Source: Cesiribacter sp. SM1
Lineage (GTDB): Bacteria; Bacteroidota; Bacteroidia; Cytophagales; Cyclobacteriaceae
Direction: 5' to 3'
Assembly (NCBI RefSeq): GCF_020178975.1
Contig: NZ_JAHXBU010000092.1
Coordinates: forward strand, 372,001-436,000
Length of the DNA stretch: 64,000 bases
Shown here one piece after another: positions 18,547 through 27,342 of this stretch. The translations under genes and the position numbers were made by a program. The notes under the pieces were generated by a model. It saw only the letters and a list, made by a program, of their open reading frames with translations, made no database searches and had not been told where the DNA came from. The stretch's first letter is position 1, and each line of letters begins with the position of its first letter.

Positions 18547-18727
18547 AACATCAAGTTTAAAAAATCAGCCAATACAGATAAAAAAATAAATCAGGATCTG
18601 TTTAGTATATTACAGACTCTGTGCCAGAAACAGCAATTATGCCTTGAATAGAAGCTGACGATCATTAGACCCACATTTTTTTATTAAAAACCATTTAGTT
18701 GAACGACAGGGCCTATTGAAGAACCTT

Positions 18728-19105
18728 TCATTTTGACACTGTTTTATCATTCTGATAAACTATCCCCGCGTTTTCTTCACGTTTATTATACCTGCAAAAC
18801 CATTCACTGAAATCGTTCAGGTAATTCAGACATTTAATCTTGTCTGTTACATGATCTTCTTTAGAATGAACAGTGCCTGCATCAAAACCGGCACCATATC
18901 CAGCCATAAAGCTGCGCTTCATATCCTGTGCTACATAGGCTTCAAAAGGCGGGGAATTTGTTGGCTCCTCTGCCCTGCAAACTTTCATTTTCAGGTCGTC
19001 ACTGCTATTATTTAGCTGTTCATTTGCTTCTTCAACAACACGGGCGCAATTTTCCCGCTGTAGCCTCAGGAGCTCCTGTACCTGGTATTCTGTGTATACT
19101 TTCAT
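18728..19105 (-). CDS. Hypothetical protein
   Basis: A 125-residue soluble, charged protein with a helical N-terminus (VQELLRLQRENCARVVEEAN) and a central Gly/Phe segment (FMAGYGAGFDAG). No known family. The start is the ATG at 19105. It follows the small membrane-protein ORF (19118-19354) by 12 nt, consistent with a two-gene unit transcribed leftwards. Confidence 0.5.
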   Translation of the reverse strand: MKVYTEYQVQELLRLQRENCARVVEEANEQLNNSSDDLKMKVCRAEEPTNSPPFEAYVAQDMKRSFMAGYGAGFDAGTVHSKEDHVTDKIKCLNYLNDFSEWFCRYNKREENAGIVYQNDKTVSK

Positions 19106-19117
19106 ATGGATTCTTAT

Positions 19118-19354
19118 TTATTTTGAATATTGACAGTACAGTTCAGACAAATGCATACTCATACGCCTGAACTTGGAGGTGCCCTGTTTCAAGTCTGCCC
19201 CCCTTTTTACTGAATTCAATAAATGTGCTAAGCCAGGCAGCAAGCTGCTAATGACAAATAGAACTACAAGCAGCCTGCTTGGGTAAAGGCTCTTATTTTT
19301 GTTTAACTTTTTACTGATTTCAACTTTATTTTCTGTAACTCTGCCTGTCATCAT
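19118..19354 (-). CDS. Possible small membrane protein
   Basis: A 78-residue ORF with a basic N-terminus, one hydrophobic segment (about 29-46, LLVVLFVISSLLPGLAHLL) and a basic C-terminal tail, the layout of a single-span inner-membrane protein. The start is the ATG at 19354. The close spacing (12 nt) to the next gene supports it, but there is no recognised family, and chance cannot be excluded. Confidence 0.35.
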   Translation of the reverse strand: MMTGRVTENKVEISKKLNKNKSLYPSRLLVVLFVISSLLPGLAHLLNSVKRGADLKQGTSKFRRMSMHLSELYCQYSK

Positions 19355-19625
19355 GCCGTTTGCTTTATCACAGCAGGGCCGGCATAATTTTAGCCCCTTA
19401 CTGTATTTAACTTACACATAGAGAGGATCTTTAGAGTATTTTTTATACTGCACTTACGAACGTGTATCATGCAGTATCTTTAAAGAGGTGGCACAAACAC
19501 GAACTGTAATTTTTTAGGAACCATAGCAGATACGGTTGCCTCTGCCCTCTCATCCAAGCACATATACATATATGATATCTGAAGGTAGCACTCCCGGGAG
19601 TCAGCACCTTTTAAATGCTATAATT

Positions 19626-21257
19626 ATGCATCAAAAAAATAGTAGCAATACAAATGGGATGTTTGGAGAATACAAAGCAGCTCCCGGCCTTTACGATGAA
19701 GTTTTCGACAGTAAAGGCGCAGTACATCCTACTTATAGAAAAGTGCTTGAGCAGTTCAGGCAGCATACTGCAGAAGACTTCAGGCTGCTCGACCAGAAAG
19801 CGCGCCAGTCATTTCTGAAGCAGGGTGTTACCTTTACTGTAGGTACAGTCAAAGCACAGGGTGCCGAACGTATTTTCCCATTTGATCTTTTACCCAGAAT
19901 CATTGCAGCTGATGAATGGGAGGAGCTGGAGAAGGGGGTTATTCAGCGCAACCTGGCCATTAATGCCTTCCTGCACGATATTTACCATAAACAACAAATC
20001 TTTAAAGATAAGATAGTTCCTAAAGAGCTTGTAGTAAGCTCAAAACATTACTGCAAAGCAATGCAGGACCTGAACCCTGCAGGAGGTATATACAATCACA
20101 TTTCCGGTACCGACCTAATCCGTCATAAGGATGGCCGGTACTATGTTCTGGAAGATAATGTACGAACACCATCCGGCATCAGCTATGTGCTGGCAAACCG
20201 CGAAGCAATGAAGCGAAGCCTGCATGGCCTGTTTAGCAGCTGCCATGCCCGGCCTTTGAAAGAGTACCTCGATTGTCTGCTCACGATGATACATTCTGTA
20301 GCCCCTGCAGCCCTGGCAGAACCCTGCTGTGCGGTTCTTACCGATGGTATGGTGGCCTCTGCTTATTTTGAGCATGCTTTTCTGGCACAGAGCATGGGGA
20401 TACCCCTGGTTGAAGGAAAAGACCTTTTTGTAGAAAACAATAAGGTTTACATGAAAACAAGCCGTGGCCGGCAGCAACTAAATGTACTGTACAGAAGAGT
20501 GGAAGACGAGTATCTTGATCCACTAGCCTTTCTGCCCCATTCCGTTTATGGTGTGCCAGGCATTATGGAGGCCTATCGCAAAGGCAATATAAGCCTGGTT
20601 AATGCACCGGGAACAGGTGCTGCAGACGATAAAGCAGTATATAGCTATGTGCCAGCCATGATCAGGTATTACCTGCAGGAGGAGCCCATACTGCAGAACG
20701 TACATACCTACCACTGCACCAAGGAGCAGGATTACCAGTATGTACTGGAGCACATGCAGGAACTGGTTGTTAAGCCTGTAGATGAATTTGGCGGTTATGG
20801 TATGCTGGTAGGCAATGCAGCCACCAAAGAACAGCTGCAGGATTTCAAGGAGCGCATCAGGCAGAACAGGCGTAAATACATTGCTCAACCCATTATGTCA
20901 CTATCCACGCACCCAACCTTTATCAAAGAAAGGGGAGTGTTTGAGCCCCGCCACATAGACCTAAGAATTTACACCCTACTGGGAAAAGATATGCAGTATG
21001 TATTACAGGGCGGCTTAACACGGGTAGCACTCAAAGAGGGCAACCTTGTGGTAAATTCTTCACAGGGAGGCGGCTCAAAAGATACCTGGGTACTGGCCCC
21101 ACATGAAGTGCCGGAGCAGGAAAGAACCACAGCAGATCTCGGCAGGGAGGCAGCTGGTATAGTCCAGGCACCTCTGGAACCCAGGGACAGGGAACCGCTG
21201 CGTCTTATAAAGCGCCCCAGAATTGGCCAAAAAAAGCGAAAGGCCTCTGAAAAGTGA
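19626..21257 (+). CDS. Circularly permuted ATP-grasp protein (CP_ATPgrasp type, DUF404/DUF407)
   Basis: A protein of about 543 residues. It has the family landmarks YDEVFD near the N-terminus, RNLAINAFLHDIYHKQ, YVLEDNVRTPSGISYVLANR, and the C-terminal LVVKPVDEFGGYGM with PRHIDLRIYTLLG. Such proteins are predicted amide/peptide ligases of the ATP-grasp fold, nearly always encoded beside an alpha-E protein, as here (43 bp to the next gene). The product is unknown. The start is uncertain: ATG at 19572, 19626 or 19662; I chose 19626. A TTG at 19536 is improbable. The upstream 271 bp hold the promoter but nothing else I can name. Confidence 0.85.
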   Translation: MHQKNSSNTNGMFGEYKAAPGLYDEVFDSKGAVHPTYRKVLEQFRQHTAEDFRLLDQKARQSFLKQGVTFTVGTVKAQGAERIFPFDLLPRIIAADEWEELEKGVIQRNLAINAFLHDIYHKQQIFKDKIVPKELVVSSKHYCKAMQDLNPAGGIYNHISGTDLIRHKDGRYYVLEDNVRTPSGISYVLANREAMKRSLHGLFSSCHARPLKEYLDCLLTMIHSVAPAALAEPCCAVLTDGMVASAYFEHAFLAQSMGIPLVEGKDLFVENNKVYMKTSRGRQQLNVLYRRVEDEYLDPLAFLPHSVYGVPGIMEAYRKGNISLVNAPGTGAADDKAVYSYVPAMIRYYLQEEPILQNVHTYHCTKEQDYQYVLEHMQELVVKPVDEFGGYGMLVGNAATKEQLQDFKERIRQNRRKYIAQPIMSLSTHPTFIKERGVFEPRHIDLRIYTLLGKDMQYVLQGGLTRVALKEGNLVVNSSQGGGSKDTWVLAPHEVPEQERTTADLGREAAGIVQAPLEPRDREPLRLIKRPRIGQKKRKASEK

Positions 21258-21300
21258 AACCAGCCTTCCATTTATTAAGAGCAAACCAAACAGAGTAAAC

Positions 21301-22248
21301 ATGCTAGCACGTATAGGAAATAAATTGTACTGGGCAGGACGTTACCTGGAGCAGGCCGAGCAAATGGCCAGCTACACCCGGGTACATTATTTAGCATCCA
21401 TGGATGCCCCCTCACCTGCGTTTAAAACCTCTCTCTGGGAGTTTTTACTCCAGAGCACCCAGTCTAAGCAGGCATATTTCAGGCACTACCGCCATGCAGA
21501 GGAGGAAAAGGTACTGCATTTTATTGCGCTGGAGGAGGCGAACCCTGCTTCTATCTTCTCTACAGTAACAAAAGCACGCGAACTGGCTCGTGGCGCACGC
21601 GATTGTATATCTGCCGGGCTCTGGGAGCACATTAACTGTTTCTACCACGCCATCAATAATTATACTGCTGAAAAGTTAGCCCAGAAAAGCTTTTGCAGCT
21701 TTGCACAGAAAGTAGAGAAGTACAGCTATACTATCAAAGGCTACATCAATTCCATTATGATCCGAAACGAAGAATGGAAGATGCTTTCAATGGGTTATCA
21801 CCTGGAAAGAGCTTTACAGCTTAACACCATGCTCCTAAGCAAGATGCATGAGATTAGCACCAACATATCTTCCGGCAAGCCAGAGGCAGTAGAATACTAC
21901 CATATGAAATCGATGCTCGAAGGGATAGATGCTTATGAAATGTACAAACAGCATTATAAAACCAACATAAACCGGTCTCATTTCATACATTTCCTGGTCT
22001 TTAACAGCGCTTTCCCTAAATCAATAGCTTATAACCTCAACCAACTCTTTTTGCTATGCCAGGATGGCAACGAAAACAGCCAGCTGCAGGATAGCACACT
22101 CATGCAGCAGATCGAAAGCATGACAGCAACAATTGGCTCAATAAATCCTGAAGCACTTGAAGGCAATGAGTTGCCATTTTTAGAGAGCAATCTAAAAAAC
22201 CTTCAGCAACTGGCCGAAACACTTGAAATGGAACAGCCAGTGTATTGA
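21301..22248 (+). CDS. Alpha-E domain protein (DUF403)
   Basis: A 315-residue helical protein opening with MLARIGNKLYWAGRYLEQAE, the hallmark N-terminus of the alpha-E family. Later come ARDCISAGLWEHINCFYHAI and LERALQLNTMLLSKM. The partner ATP-grasp gene ends 43 bp upstream, so the two are one operon. Alpha-E/ATP-grasp pairs are predicted to make an unidentified peptide-like product, often with a transglutaminase-like protein and a peptidase; neither of those is adjacent here. I use the ATG at 21301 because a TTG at 21223 would overlap the upstream gene. Confidence 0.88.
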   Translation: MLARIGNKLYWAGRYLEQAEQMASYTRVHYLASMDAPSPAFKTSLWEFLLQSTQSKQAYFRHYRHAEEEKVLHFIALEEANPASIFSTVTKARELARGARDCISAGLWEHINCFYHAINNYTAEKLAQKSFCSFAQKVEKYSYTIKGYINSIMIRNEEWKMLSMGYHLERALQLNTMLLSKMHEISTNISSGKPEAVEYYHMKSMLEGIDAYEMYKQHYKTNINRSHFIHFLVFNSAFPKSIAYNLNQLFLLCQDGNENSQLQDSTLMQQIESMTATIGSINPEALEGNELPFLESNLKNLQQLAETLEMEQPVY

Positions 22249-22413
22249 AAAAGGCTTTATACAGGTACCGCCTGAAAGTTCGACAAAGTAACGGATCAGC
22301 AGCATATTGTAAACAATTGTATATACATATACTTATAAAAGTACTGCTGCCAGTTTGTGTTCAACAGACTATTTTTTGAAGCAATTATTTTTTTTCATTG
22401 AAATAAATACATA

Positions 22414-23382
22414 ATGATCCCACCAAAATTAAAAGCCGGAGACCATGTTCGTGTGATTGCCCCTGCTCATGGCTTTTCCCCTTCATTCACCGATGATATG
22501 AAAGAACGGGCTGAAAAAAAGCTGGGGGAGCTGGGGCTGACTGTCAGTTATGGTAAGTACGTATGGGAACGCAACGAATTTGATACCACCTCCATAGAAA
22601 AGCGCCTGGAGGACCTGCACGATGCTTATGCCGACCCAAAGGTAAGCTGTATCATACCTGCCATGGGCGGATCAAGCGCCAACCAGTTACTTAAATACAT
22701 AGACTACGAACTTGTAGAAAAGAAACCTAAAATAATTTGCGGTCTGTCCGACATTACTGCCCTGGCCGATGCACTTTATAAAAAAACAGGTGTGGTTACC
22801 TATTATGGGCCACATTTTACCATGCTTGGCGCCAGCAAGATTGTAGATTATTCGATTGAGCACATCAGGAAGACCTTCTTTTCAGAAGCCAGTTTTTCAC
22901 TTAAACCGTCGGAGCATTACTGCGACTCCGAATGGGACAAGCAGAAAATTGTGAATGAAGATGGCTTCTGGCCGGTTAACCAGGGAGAAGCTGAAGGAAA
23001 ATCTATTGGCGGCAACCTGCTGACCATTAATTTCTTATTAGGTAGTGAATTTATGCCTGATATGAAAAACACCATTCTCTTTCTGGAGGCAAATAAAGTG
23101 CTTGATTATAAGGATGTACAAAATACCCTGCAGGCTATCCTGAACCAGCCCGCCAGTGATCAGGTATTAGGTATAATTATAGGCCGCTTTCAAAAGAAAA
23201 CCGGCATGACCCGGGACTTATTCGAGAAGATGATCAGGAGCAAAAATGAGCTGAATAACATACCAGTTGTAGGGAATGTTGATTTTGGGCACACCATCCC
23301 GATGCTTACGTTCCCTATTGGGGGCAAAGTAAAAATGAAGGTAACAGAAAATAATGCTTCAGTTGAAGTAACAGAACATTGA
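22414..23382 (+). CDS. S66 family serine peptidase (LD-carboxypeptidase/MccF-like)
   Basis: A 322-residue protein with the S66 catalytic layout. The nucleophile Ser is in ICGLSDITAL (about 112), the Glu in LFLEANKVLD (about 226) and the His in VDFGHTIPML (about 292). The N-terminus VRVIAPAHG and the GGSSANQLL segment fit the family. Members cleave LD-peptides of murein or, as MccF, the amide link of the nucleotide-peptide antibiotic microcin C. The gene lies 165 bp after the ATP-grasp/alpha-E pair on the same strand, so it may or may not share that promoter. There is no signal peptide, so it is probably cytoplasmic. Confidence 0.88.
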   Translation: MIPPKLKAGDHVRVIAPAHGFSPSFTDDMKERAEKKLGELGLTVSYGKYVWERNEFDTTSIEKRLEDLHDAYADPKVSCIIPAMGGSSANQLLKYIDYELVEKKPKIICGLSDITALADALYKKTGVVTYYGPHFTMLGASKIVDYSIEHIRKTFFSEASFSLKPSEHYCDSEWDKQKIVNEDGFWPVNQGEAEGKSIGGNLLTINFLLGSEFMPDMKNTILFLEANKVLDYKDVQNTLQAILNQPASDQVLGIIIGRFQKKTGMTRDLFEKMIRSKNELNNIPVVGNVDFGHTIPMLTFPIGGKVKMKVTENNASVEVTEH

Positions 23383-23529
23383 AGGGCTTTTTGTAAGCCG
23401 CGTATTGTTTCAGGCAATGCTTACTGTAATACATAGTTCCCGCAGGCGCTGCCCCCAGCAATTCTGTTTTGAGCGCAAAGGAAAGCAAAATCAGACATCA
23501 TAGAAGTAACAAACAGTATCTGAACTCCC

Positions 23530-23589
23530 GGTCTCTCCAGACCCGGTCCGGAGGGACCCGGTCTGGAGAGACCCTGTCTGGAGAGACCT
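23530..23589. repeat. Four tandem 15-nt mini-hairpin units
   Basis: Four adjacent 15-nt units: GGTCTCTCCAGACCC (23530), GGTCCGGAGGGACCC (23545), GGTCTGGAGAGACCC (23560), TGTCTGGAGAGACCT (23575). Each is a 4-5-bp stem with a 4-nt loop (CTCC or GGAG). In unit 2 the stem base and its partner both changed (GGTCC/GGACC versus GGTCT/AGACC), keeping the pairing. The first loop is the complement of the other three. It sits between two convergent genes and may act as terminator, RNA stabiliser or protein site. Confidence 0.8.
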
Positions 23590-23648
23590 ATTGGGGCAGC
23601 ACTATACTTCAGGTAAAATATTCAGATTTAGATGTTAAAAGATAGCCT

Positions 23649-24704
23649 CTAATCCTTCTTTTTGTCTTTACCCTTCTCTTTATTTTTATCATACTTTAGA
23701 TCTGCACTCAGCCTTTCATTTTTGAAAATTGAATCGTGAACGATACGTGCCCTGTCGGCAGTTTCATTTGCTTTCTTGATAAAAACGTTGGCAGCATCAT
23801 GATCTCCGGCATCCATGATATGCTCCCCAATATGCTGTAGCAACATTGAGGTTTCCTCCAGCCCGCGCATAGCCTGCCAGAGGGTTTCTTCCACAGATTC
23901 TGTAATTCCTGCTAACAGTGCACTTGCGGTAAAGGCATGGCCGGTATGGCACCTGTAGCGGATCCTCCTGCCTTCTTGGATCTTCACCAGGGCGCCATGG
24001 CAACTTGGGCAGGTATATTCCGCCATTTCACCAATGTCCATGATTCCTTTTTCAAAAGCGTTATCAGATTTGGCAATTTCAACCTCCAGTGACAGGCGTT
24101 CCAGTTCTTCTTTAGGCACCTCCTGTTTTTCATTTACAGGTTCTGATGCCAGTCGGCTCAATATGGCTCCAATCTCGGCTACCTTGATGATATAATCTGT
24201 TTCCACATACGCAATAACACTCTAGGGCATTTCAGGGAACGTAGCTTCCTCCGGGTCCTGGCAGATTACAGCCCCCCCCATGCGTTTGATGGTCCATAAT
24301 CCGGAGGTGCCATCATCCAGGGCTCCTGTTAACACCACCCCTACTACGCGTTTGCCAAATTCATAAGCTGCAGACCGAAACAGCGCATCAATTGACGGAC
24401 GAAAGCGGTTTTCTTTAGGTCCTTTTCTGATTACTACCTTTTCACCCTCAATCAGCATATGGTGATCGGGAGGCGCCACATAAATTTTCCCTTCTTGTAT
24501 CTTTTCTTCACCATCAGGGTGCATAGCCTCCAGTGCTCCTGCCCTGCTTAATATTTCAGGGAGTTTACTAGGAGAAAAAGGCGGTGTATGCATAACAATG
24601 AAAACGGTACCCTTGAAATCTGCCGGCATCGACTTAACCAAATGCTCAAGTGCTGATACACCACCTGCAGAAGCTCCAATTACTACTATGTCCCTTTTTA
24701 TCAT
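23649..24704 (-). pseudogene. CheB-like methylesterase with an in-frame amber codon
   Basis: A CheB-type chemotaxis-methylesterase homologue (catalytic region [26 protein letters not shown] giving the Ser/His/Asp triad). It is interrupted at codon 161 by TAG (24224-24222), directly after [13 protein letters not shown]. After the stop the same frame continues SVIAYVETDYIIKVAEIG to a zinc-like C-terminal module (CPSCHG then CHTGHAF) and a Lys-rich tail, 352 codons in all. In intact homologues these parts form one polypeptide, so the stop is a point nonsense mutation (for example AAG or CAG to TAG), a readthrough site or a sequencing error. There is no receiver domain. The start is the ATG at 24704. 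Confidence 0.85.
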
Positions 24705-25151
24705 ATGCTCAATCCTGATGAAAATTTGTAAGCTAAGGCAGATCAGGAGCTTAATCTTCAGCACCTTCAGTACCATAGTGTCCATATCTGCCTAAAACTT
24801 TTTATGTATTAGGTTTGAAAGAAAAATAGATGCACAGCATTATGTGCTAAATACTAAAACCACAGCCAGGGCAGAAGGTTACAGGGGCGACTGTTTCGCA
24901 GAACATTCTTAAAGCTTTTCTAATGGCCTGTTCATTTTTTAAAGCATTGGAACTCTTTTTACGCAATAATTCAACATTTTTTTACAAAATTTTTCTGATG
25001 CTAAAAATGTGCTTAATGATTCTATTCGATCAACTGGAACACGAATTGTGCAGGAAATTCTCGCTTCTCCCCGCTTTTACCTAAACAAGCACCCTTATGG
25101 GCTGTTAAGGTTACAGCTTCGAGCGCTGGCAAGGTCAATAAAAAATAGTTT
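24705..25151. other. AT-rich divergent intergenic region
   Basis: About 450 bases between the CheB-like gene (minus) and the DUF389 gene (plus). No coding frame or RNA is recognisable. It must contain both promoters, but no TAnnTTTG element stands out enough to call. Confidence 0.4.
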
Positions 25152-26090
25152 ATGGCAAGAGAAATAAGTGTTACTTCTCCCTTTGAAAAAACAGATACAA
25201 TTATCAAAGAATTAAAAGGAATAGACGGCATTATGCAGCTGCAGGTGTTCCGTGCTGTATCCATTGACCCACCCGGAGATGTAATAAAACTGGCTGTACC
25301 CAATTCCAGTCTGCAAAAAACCATGCGGCTGCTTGATAAGTATGATCTGGGGAGGGAAAACGGGATCTCTGCTTCAACTTCTGAACCTGACAGCTTTATT
25401 CCTACCAAGCCCTCCTATAGCATAGAACGGGACATAAACGAGGGCAGCTGGGAAGAAATGGAAATGACCATCAGCAACGACAGCAACACCTCCATCAACA
25501 CCATGATCATTATGCTTGTGTCCGGTTCGCTAGCCACTATTGGCATTGCCAACAACTCGCTGCATATTGTTGTGGGTGGCATGCTGGTGGCTCCTGGTTT
25601 CATGCCTATTACCAGGGTTGCGCTTGGTCTAATATCAAGAAACAAGGGCTGGTATTATGGAAGTATTGATTTTATAAAAGGTTACTTTGCCCTTATTCTT
25701 GGAGCTGTATTAACAGCCGCTGTACTTAAGGCCATCAACCAGGATCCGCTTCCCGGCTCTACAACCTATTATCTTACCGATCAGAAACTGGTAGAATACT
25801 GGACCACAGTTACAGCATCCTCAATACTTGCCTCTGCAGTGGCCAGTATAGCAGGTGCCCTGCTGTTAGCCACCAAAAAATCAGTTTTCACCTCGGGTGT
25901 AATGATAGGGCTGGCGCTGGTTCCCACAGCTGCCATTATTGGCATGGGTTTTATAGAAGGCGATCTGAATCTTGCAGGTAGAGCTTTGGCTCGTTTCGCG
26001 CTCGATGTAGCACTCGTATTTGGTTTATCACTGGTCGTTTTTCTCTGGACACGATTCTACTACCACAAGAGAGATATGCAGCTAAGGTAA
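25152..26090 (+). CDS. DUF389 family membrane protein
   Basis: A 312-residue protein. Residues about 1-100 form a soluble alpha/beta domain, and from about 120 there are five or six membrane segments containing the family motif IVVGGMLVAPGFMPITRVALGL, followed by FTSGVMIGLALVPTAAIIGMG. This is the layout of the DUF389/TIGR00341 family, of unknown function. The start is the ATG at 25152. A terminator follows at 26164-26191. Confidence 0.85.
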   Translation: MAREISVTSPFEKTDTIIKELKGIDGIMQLQVFRAVSIDPPGDVIKLAVPNSSLQKTMRLLDKYDLGRENGISASTSEPDSFIPTKPSYSIERDINEGSWEEMEMTISNDSNTSINTMIIMLVSGSLATIGIANNSLHIVVGGMLVAPGFMPITRVALGLISRNKGWYYGSIDFIKGYFALILGAVLTAAVLKAINQDPLPGSTTYYLTDQKLVEYWTTVTASSILASAVASIAGALLLATKKSVFTSGVMIGLALVPTAAIIGMGFIEGDLNLAGRALARFALDVALVFGLSLVVFLWTRFYYHKRDMQLR

Positions 26091-26163
26091 ATAGCTGCTG
26101 GAAAACCATAGGATACCGATGGGTTTGTAGAATATAGAACAGACCACAGCATTATAAGACAAA

Positions 26164-26191
26164 ACCTCATCAAAACCTGGTGAGGTCTTTT
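26164..26191 (+). terminator. Rho-independent terminator after DUF389
   Basis: ACCTCATCA (26164-26172) pairs with TGGTGAGGT (26178-26186) in nine pairs with one G-U, loop aaaac, then CTTTT. It lies 74 bp after the DUF389 stop and isolates it from the next gene. Confidence 0.75.
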
Positions 26192-26234
26192 ATGTGCCGG
26201 GAGGGTGGCTTAGGCTATTTACTGCAGCGAAAAA

Positions 26235-26248
26235 CTGATATAAATCAG
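26235..26248. promoter_or_regulatory. FNR/CRP-like site upstream of the small membrane protein
   Basis: CTGATATAAATCAG is a perfect 5+4+5 dyad whose core TGAT-N4-ATCA equals the FNR/CRP-family half-sites. It lies 86 nt before the ATG at 26335 and about 55 nt upstream of a TAATTTTG promoter element. Very similar cores occur before nirK (29828) and before the OmpR-type regulator (39613). Confidence 0.55.
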
Positions 26249-26303
26249 AAAAGGATCATATTTTCAACTGACGAGGGTCATACAATCCCCTGCTGACCAG
26301 GCC

Positions 26304-26311
26304 TAATTTTG
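26304..26311 (+). promoter_or_regulatory. TAnnTTTG -7 promoter element
   Basis: TAATTTTG is an exact match to the Bacteroidota -7 consensus, 23 nt upstream of the ATG at 26335. No TTG at -33 is visible, which fits an activator-dependent promoter using the dyad at 26235-26248. Confidence 0.5.
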
Positions 26312-26334
26312 TAGCAGAATAAAACACTACTGCT

Positions 26335-26622
26335 ATGGAAAATATACTGAACTGGTACAACATCAAATGCGAAGAAGCAAACTTCAACAGATTAGGAGTA
26401 ATGGCTTTTGTACTCCTGATTCAAACGTGCATCATCATCCCTGCTACATTACTTGCCATCAGCACAGGCGGTGGCAGCCTGCTAGAGGTTACAACCATTG
26501 CCATACTTTCATTTTCTGTACTGGCATCACTGCTTGGTGATCTGCCTTCAACTAAGGTTATTCCACTGTTTATCATCAGCACAGTTGTACACCTGCTTGT
26601 AATATTGATCAACGTAATTTAA
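26335..26622 (+). CDS. Small three-helix membrane protein of unknown function
   Basis: A 95-residue protein with three hydrophobic helices (about 20-41, 50-68 and 74-94) and no conserved enzymatic motif; the family is not recognised. It has its own promoter region with an FNR-like dyad and a strong terminator (26673-26707). The same dyad core is found before nirK 3.6 kb away, so expression under low oxygen or nitrosative conditions is a reasonable guess. Confidence 0.6.
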   Translation: MENILNWYNIKCEEANFNRLGVMAFVLLIQTCIIIPATLLAISTGGGSLLEVTTIAILSFSVLASLLGDLPSTKVIPLFIISTVVHLLVILINVI

Positions 26623-26672
26623 GTTCTGACTAAATAGCGCACTCTAAAATTCAATCTGCTTATTTAGCATAG

Positions 26673-26707
26673 AACAGCCCTGAAAATAGATCCAGGGCTG
26701 TTTTTTT
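26673..26707 (+). terminator. Strong Rho-independent terminator
   Basis: AACAGCCCTG (26673-26682) and CAGGGCTGTT (26693-26702) are a perfect 10-bp stem followed by TTTTT (26703-26707). It ends the small membrane-protein transcript. Confidence 0.85.
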
Positions 26708-26754
26708 GTTGATATTGCGCCACCTCATGAGGCGTGTGAACCATGCAAAATGCC

Positions 26755-27285
26755 TCAAAAGCTTTTCAGGTAACGGCTTAAATATACTGCCATTACTGTT
26801 AGTAGCGCTGCTGTGATGCCCAGCAGGGCCAGTATCATGTTCACATATATGTTCCAGCCATTATCTGTTTCAGCAAGGGCAACTTCCTGCTGCGCTGTTG
26901 CTGGTGCAGGTGTGGCCGCCGCTTCTGCTTTTGCTGCTACGGCTTCCTTACCGGCCTCATCTATGTAGCTGATCAGGCTGGTTAGCTCCTCTTCGTTAAA
27001 GTTATGGGCAGGCATGGCAATTTTGTTGTACTTTGTAAAAACTGCAACAGCCTCTTCATCACCTGCAGCAACCATTTTCTGAGAATTGGTTATAAAGCTT
27101 TTGATCCAGTCAGTTTGCCTTCTTTCTATCAAACCGGCCAGGTCGGGACCAACAATATCGCCGCCGCCAATAGAATGGCAGGCCTGGCAGTTGCCGGAGA
27201 AAATTTCTTTTCCTGATACAGCTTGCGCATAACCGCTAAACGTTACCAGTATCAGCATAAGAACAGATAACAATCCTGTTTTCAT
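26755..27285 (-). CDS. Membrane-anchored cytochrome c
   Basis: A 176-residue protein. It has a signal peptide (about 1-21, ending YAQ) and one CQACH haem-binding motif (C33, C36, H37). The distal Met ligand is probably in IAMPAHNF, followed by an Ala/Pro-rich linker (about 118-135) and a C-terminal membrane helix (about 150-172). It is a mono-haem, periplasm-facing electron carrier, adjacent to the Rrf2 regulator and near nirK, so it could feed electrons to nitrite reductase; this partner is inferred. The start is the ATG at 27285. It is transcribed leftwards, 57 bp after the regulator gene. Confidence 0.85.
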   Translation of the reverse strand: MKTGLLSVLMLILVTFSGYAQAVSGKEIFSGNCQACHSIGGGDIVGPDLAGLIERRQTDWIKSFITNSQKMVAAGDEEAVAVFTKYNKIAMPAHNFNEEELTSLISYIDEAGKEAVAAKAEAAATPAPATAQQEVALAETDNGWNIYVNMILALLGITAALLTVMAVYLSRYLKSF

Positions 27286-27342
27286 ATTTCATGGTTATTT
27301 AAAGATTCTTCTTCTATTACAGCGCACTTCCGCAGAAAAAAG

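Larger units (their letters stand above)
18233..18727. other. Structured intergenic region (three dyads)
   Basis: About 495 bases without a convincing protein gene, but with three dyads: a minus-strand terminator at 18371-18411, a perfect 18-bp palindrome at 18449-18466 and a plus-strand terminator at 18514-18546 (all listed separately). A 97-codon frame (18267-18560) crosses them and is probably not translated. The arrangement suggests one or two short untranslated transcripts. Confidence 0.45.

Noticed and set aside
18267-18560. 97-codon ORF through the palindrome region
   Set aside because: Crosses two terminator hairpins and has biased composition; structure is better explained by RNA or regulatory elements.
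19489-19494. TGGCAC resembling a sigma-54 -24 element
   Set aside because: No TTGC at -12 with correct spacing, and the family is not otherwise indicated here.
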